Assembly (NCBI GenBank): GCA_963696075.1
Contig: CAVOJD010000035.1
Span: 1-60,409 of the forward strand
Direction: 5' to 3'
DNA length: 60,409 bases
Origin: CAJQQK01 sp963696075
Lineage (GTDB): Bacteria; Pseudomonadota; Alphaproteobacteria; Rhizobiales; Hyphomicrobiaceae
Shown here: positions 55,901 to 60,409 of the stretch, piece by piece
Layout of the letters: each line of letters begins with the position of its first letter
How positions within the stretch are numbered: the stretch's first letter is position 1
Notes under the pieces: model-generated
The model's database searches: none
What the model saw: the letters and a program-made list of their open reading frames with translations, nothing else
Told to the model about the DNA's origin: nothing
Translations under genes and position numbers: made by a program

Positions 55901-58900
55901 GCTTGCGGTGGACGCCGCCGGGGCTTCGGCGTGCGCCAGGATCAGGTTCGTGTTCGCAAGCGCTCCAAGGTCAGTGGCTCCTTGAGCGGTGAAGCCCGCG
56001 CTTTCCAGGAGGCTCGTCCAGCGGTCTTTCTCGCGCAGGCGGCCGTGGGCGATGCCGGCGACGTGGTTGGTGTCGAACCAGCCCCGGGTGCCGGCGAAGA
56101 TGACATCGTGGAAGGCGCTTGGCTGCAGTTCGGAGACTGCGGCGATGGCGCCGTCGGCGAGGCGTGGCTTCAGGTTGGCGAGGAGGACCGAGATGTTCTC
56201 GAGCCCATGGAGCCCGTCTGCGGAGACGACGAGGTCGAAGGGGGCAAAGGCATCGAGGGCGTCGAGCGTGGCGTCGACGTGGACGGTGTCGATGCCAGGG
56301 GTGCGGGCGTAGAGGGAGGCGATGCGCGCGCTCCAGGTGCCATCGGTATCGGCTATGACGAGGTGGGCCCGGGTGTTGCGGTCACGGGCTGTCTCGAGGA
56401 GCGGTTCGAGGGCGCGGGTCAGGCCGCCGGCCGAGGCGCCAAGTTGCAGGATGCGCAAGGGGCGGCCTTCCGGCCAGTGGCGGATGGCCTCAGCGACGAG
56501 GGCGGCGATCTGGGTGATGCGCACGCGGGCCGCGGGCGTCGCGGTCATGAACTGCTCGATGAGGGAGAGCGAATAGACGTCCGAGATGGCGGGTGTCGTT
56601 TCGGTCGCCGGCGCGTTGTCACCTTGCGTTGGGAGCGCGCCATCCGCGCCTGTTTCGTCGATGGCGAGCCAGCGCTTGAGATGCTGGGTGGCGTTCAGCA
56701 ACATGATGCATTCGGCCGACCAGGAGGGGTCTTCCTCGAGGATTGCCGTGACGATCTCGTCGAGCGGCGGGAGGGGACAGGCATCGGGCGCGACGAGGTG
56801 CCAAAGGGCGTCATCGCCGTCCGACGTCGCGAGATCGGCGCTTGCAAGCAAGGCAAGCAGATTTGCCATGGCGGCGCGGCAGTCGGTGTCGTCGCGGCGC
56901 CAGGGGAGGGGGGCTGCGAGCTTGGCCTCGATGATGTTGTCGTTGTCGCTGCCGCATTCGGAGAGGGGTTTGCGGTTGAGGGCGAGATCGATGATCCGGT
57001 CCGGTCCGGCGACCGCGGTCACGGCGTCAAAGGCTGCGCGGCGGGCGGCCATGTCGAGGAGCAGGCGGTTCTCGTCGTGGCGGGTGGTGTCGGTCTCGGT
57101 CTCGGGCAGCGAGGCGGATTGGAGGTTGCCCAGGAGGTGAGTGAGATCAGGCGCGGCTGAAGGGGAGATTTGGAGCGGCAGCGGATGGACGGTGTGGTCG
57201 ACGTGGTAGGCTGCCTGGGCGAGGCTCAGGCGGTGGACCAGGCTGGAGGCGCGGAAGCGGACATTCTCGGCGATGGCAATGAGACTGCCGTCGCGGGCGA
57301 ACAGATCAAAGCCTGCGCGGACGGCTCGGGTGTTGTAGCTTTTGAGGTGAATGCGGGCGCTCGCGATGCGCTGGCCTGGCATGATCACGCGCAGCCGGCC
57401 GAGGTGGACCGGCACGTAGGCGAGTTTGGTCTCGCCGAAGACGAGGCGCTCGTAGACGACGTTGAGGCCGTGGAAACACGCGTCGAAGTCGACGGGATGG
57501 AGGATGAAGGCGCTGTCCGTTGCGTCATCGTCCGGTGCGCTGAGTTCGACTTCGATGATTTCCTCGCCGATCTCACGGCAGGCCGTCACGCGTTGGAAGG
57601 CAGGGCCGTAGTCGAGGCCGAATTTTTCAGCGAGCCGGTAGATGTGATCAAGGATGGGGGCGTCGCCAGGGGTCTGCTGCGAGGGGGCTGTGAGCGCGGG
57701 GCGGTCGCCGGTCGGGATCCGGGCGAAGCGGCTGCGGGCATGGGTCTGGCGGTCGTCTTCGGTGAGGCGGGGACGGCTCGAGATCTCGACCGTGTGGGTT
57801 TCGATGTCGATGCGTGTGCGAACGGCCTGGCAGGCTTCGTCGTGGAGTTCGAGGGCCTGGACGAAGTCGAAGTCGCGCAGTTCGATCTCGGTGGTCGCAA
57901 GATGCTGGGCTGCCGCGGTGAGGGCCATTTCGACATAGCCGGTGCCCGGCATGATCGGCTTTCCGGCGACCGCGTGGTCGGCGAGGAAGGGGACCATGCC
58001 GGTGTCGAGGTGGCTGTCCCAGACATAGTCCTCGGGGCGCAGCTGCAGTCCAAGAAGGGGATGCGGGCGATTGGCGGTGTTGAAGGTGTCGAGGGCTTCG
58101 GGGCTGATCTGGAAGAGGTAGTCCTGGTCCTGCCAGGGGTAGGCGGGCAGGACGATTTGCGGGTCCGGGGCGCGGCCGAACGTGATTGTGCGATCAAAGG
58201 TTGCGCCGGCGGCGAGCGCGCGGGCAAGGGCACGGCGGAGGGGGTCGTCGGCTGGCGTATCGGCGGCGTCGAGGGAGGCGACGACTGCTGTTTCCAGATC
58301 CGTGTTGCGCGTTGCGTCCGCGATGTATTTGGCGAGGATCGGGCGGGGACCGATTTCGATGAAGACCTGGATGCCGTCTTCTGCGGCGGTACGAACGGCG
58401 TCATCGAATTGAACCGGCTGGCGGACGTTATCCCACCAGTAGGCGGGGCCGAGCGCTTCACCGGCGACCTTGGCGCCGGTGACTGTCGAATACATGGTGT
58501 GGGTCGCCGCGCCGGGCTCAAGGCCGGTCAGGGTCTCAAGGAGCGGTGCGCGCACAGGGTCGAGGCGGGCCGAGTGGAAGGGGTAGTTGATGTCGAGGAT
58601 GCGGGTTGCGATCCGGTTTTCGCCAGCGTGTTCGGCAAAGGCGCGGATGTCGTCGGGGGCACCGCTGACGGTGACGGAGCGCGGTGAGTTCAGGGCTGCA
58701 ATTTCAACTGAACCGAGGCCGCTCTCCGGCGGATCAGTTCGGCGGTGTCGGCGGCGCTGGTCTGGACGGCGGCCATGAGGCCCTGGCCGGCTGCAAGTTC
58801 CTGATGGTGGGAGCGGGCGCGGATGACGGCGACGGCCTGGGCGAGATCAAGGCTGCCGGCAATGTGGGCGGCGGCGACTTCGCCGACGCTGTGGCCGAGC

Positions 58901-60409
58901 GTTGCTGCGAAGACGAGGCCTTGGTCCTGGAGGGTGCGTGCAAGCGCGACCTGGATGGCGAACAGCAAGGGTTGTGCGATTTCGGTGCGCACGAGGCTGT
59001 CGATGAGGTCCTCAGCAAACAACAGCGCTTCGAGGCGGTCGCCAGCAAGCCGGCGGTAGTGGTCGTCGACGGCGCGGAAGTGGTGGCGGAAGGTGGCGGA
59101 GCTTTCGAAAGCTGCGCGGCCCATGCCGTCCCACTGGGCGCCGTTGCCGGAAAAGACGAGCGCGGTTTTCGCGTCGCGTGCGGCGGCGCGGGCGGTGATG
59201 GCTGATGCGGGGGTATCGCCGCCGGCGAAGCGTTCGAGTGTTTCGGCGATTTCGGCGGCGGTGCGGCCGGAGACGACAAGACGCTCAGGCAGGCGCTCGC
59301 GGCGATGCGCGGTTGCAGCGGCGATCGCGCGATGGGAGATCCCATCCTGCTCTGCCTGACGCAGTGTCCGGGCGTAGTTGGCGGCCTGCGCGCGCAGGCC
59401 GTCGGGGCAATGGGCCGACACCATCAGGAGGTCGCTGGCGGCGGGGTCGCGGTGGGCGCTGTCGAGGTTGATCGGTGTCGGGGCGTTTGCTTCCGGCCCC
59501 ACTGCACTGGCGGGTTTCGCGGCGGCTTCGATGACCACATGCACATTGGTGCCGCCGAAACCAAAATTGTTGACGCCGGCGCGCAGTGGGGCGGCGGGCG
59601 AGGCTTCGAGGGGGATGGCGTCGGTTGCGACGGTGAGGTTGAGGTCGTCGAAGGGGATATGCGGGTTGAGCTTTTCAACGTGCAGGGAGCGCGGCAGGAG
59701 GCCGTGTTCGAGGGCGAGTTGGGCTTTGAGAAGGCCGACGATGCCGGAGGCGGGCTCGAGGTGGCCGACGTTGGATTTTGCGGACCCGATGGGAAGAGGC
59801 GCCCGGCGGCGCTGGCCCAGGGTGCGGCCAGGGCGCCGGCTTCGGCGGGATCGCCGACGAGGGTGCCGGTGCCGTGGGCCTCGACGAAGGCGAGGTGGTT
59901 CGGGTCAATCTCGAAGGTTTCGTAAAGTGTCTCGAGCAGGGCTGCCTGCTGATCGGAAGAGGGCAGGGCGACGCCGGACGTGCGGCCGTCCGCGTTCATG
60001 CCGGATGCGATGATGCTGCCGTATGATTTGCCGGCCGGGACGGTGGCTGCATCTTCGCGCTGAAGGATCATGACGACGCCGCCTTCGGCGCGGACGTAGC
60101 CGTTGCCGCGATGGTCGAAGGGGCGGCACAGGCCATCAGGCGAGAGCATGGACGCGGCGCAGAAGCCCATGAAGTTGAAGGGGCTGAGGAGCGCGTTGAC
60201 GCCGCCGACGGTGGCGGTGTCGATGCGGCCGCTCTTGAGGTCCTGGGCGGCATAGTCGAGGGCGACCAAGGAGGAGGAGCAGGCGGTGTCGATCGTGAGG
60301 CTCGGGCCCTTGAGATCGAAGATGTAGGAGACGCGGTTCGAGATCAGCGACAGGGTGTTGCCGGTCATGAGATATGAATCAGTGCCGGCGGGGTCGAAGA
60401 ACTGGCGGT
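52955..60409 (-). pseudogene. Type I polyketide/fatty acid synthase, KS-AT-DH-MT-ER-KR-ACP (RkpA-like), 5' end outside window, two frameshifts
   Basis: A highly reducing multidomain synthase making a long acyl chain on its own ACP. KS: DTACSSSLVALD (catalytic Cys), VEAHGTGT, and KSNVGH in a second frame after an indel near 59830. AT: GNGAQWDGMG, GHSVGEVAAAH. A second indel near 58728 links to SVEIAALNSPRSVTVSG, PFHS and IEIGPRPIL. DH: ADHAVAGKPIMPGTGY and PVDFDACFHGL. A degenerate methyltransferase-like domain (LRILQLGASAGGLTRALEPLL, FDLVVSADGLHGLENI). ER: IHGAAGGVGLAAIQIARRLGA, VLDTRSLEFADEV, NSLAG. KR: HIIVGGTGGFGLEFARWL, FSSAATLFGNPGQASYTAANGYLD. ACP: ADIGMDSLMGLELR. No thioesterase: release is expected through the alpha-oxoamine synthase 29 bases downstream. 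The long 3' ORF (52955-58725) is clean. Confidence 0.9.

Noticed and set aside
55862..57160. 432-codon + strand frame, and others at 53393-54442, 57170-58687 and 59305-59925
   Set aside because: All are antisense to the PKS; translations are low-complexity Gly/Val/Asp/Arg-rich strings typical of shadow frames.
58690..59544. Separate stand-alone acyltransferase gene and separate KS gene (59424-60368)
   Set aside because: KS, AT and DH sequence continues across the frame breaks with no linker loss, so they are parts of one PKS with indels, not discrete proteins. Programmed frameshifting was considered but there is no slippery heptamer or conserved structure.

Overview
The window is a GC-rich bacterial glycan island. 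It is most consistent with an alphaproteobacterium, probably of the Hyphomicrobiales. The reasons are an rkp-1-like polyketide synthase / alpha-oxoamine synthase / KpsC-like cluster, a Wzz plus BY-kinase protein of the ExoP type, IS66, IS21, IS3, IS256 and IS1595 family insertions, and GC-biased codon use with long antisense shadow frames. No rRNA, tRNA, CRISPR array, phage or plasmid backbone gene was seen. Almost every gene serves surface polysaccharide synthesis, decoration, export or anchoring.

Layout. (1) 1-974: 3' part of a GH9 endoglucanase. (2) 1.3-7.0 kb, + strand: nucleotide-sugar and sugar-branching cassette (CDP-glucose synthase, NAD-dependent epimerase, three tandem zinc-ribbon SAM methyltransferases), followed by a GT2 remnant and two translationally coupled GT2 genes (7.4-9.3 kb). 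(3) 9.5-14.2 kb, - strand: galE, a WecB/TagA/CpsF transferase, a WcaJ-type initiating phosphotransferase and a GT4. (4) 14.6-21.3 kb, + strand: Wzz/BY-kinase, O-antigen ligase/polymerase-like protein, a broken hexapeptide acyltransferase, GT2 and a second GT4 paralogous to the first. (5) 21.3-24.2 kb, - strand: Wzx-like flippase and a membrane GT2; 24.3-25.4 kb: a + strand GT. Regions 3-5 together form a Wzx/Wzy-type exopolysaccharide locus. (6) 25.5-29.2 kb: nested mobile DNA (complete IS21-type element inserted in an IS66 fragment, IS3 remnant). (7) 29.3-38.6 kb: decoration region with an acyl-activation operon (hexapeptide acyltransferase, ACP, SDR, AMP ligase) and an oxidase/aminotransferase pair (GMC, DegT), split by an acyltransferase-3 gene, an IS1595 element with an exact 8-bp target duplication and chimeric transposase debris. 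(8) 39.9-42.6 kb: Wza-type export lipoprotein and UDP-glucuronate decarboxylase. (9) 42.7-49.0 kb, - strand: a large repeat protein with 900-bp internal tandem repeats, and a secreted protein; between them lies a 151-bp MITE-like insertion. (10) 49.3-60.4 kb, - strand: an operon running PKS, alpha-oxoamine synthase, PhyH dioxygenase, KpsC-like transferase, which I infer makes and uses a special lipid for a second, capsule-type polysaccharide.

Caution on quality. Many otherwise well conserved genes carry single-base indels without substitution-type decay (about ten in 1.5-3.9 kb, three in one repeat copy of the repeat protein, two in the PKS). This looks more like uncorrected sequencing error than pseudogenisation. 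I mark these genes as broken, but the proteins may be intact in the organism.
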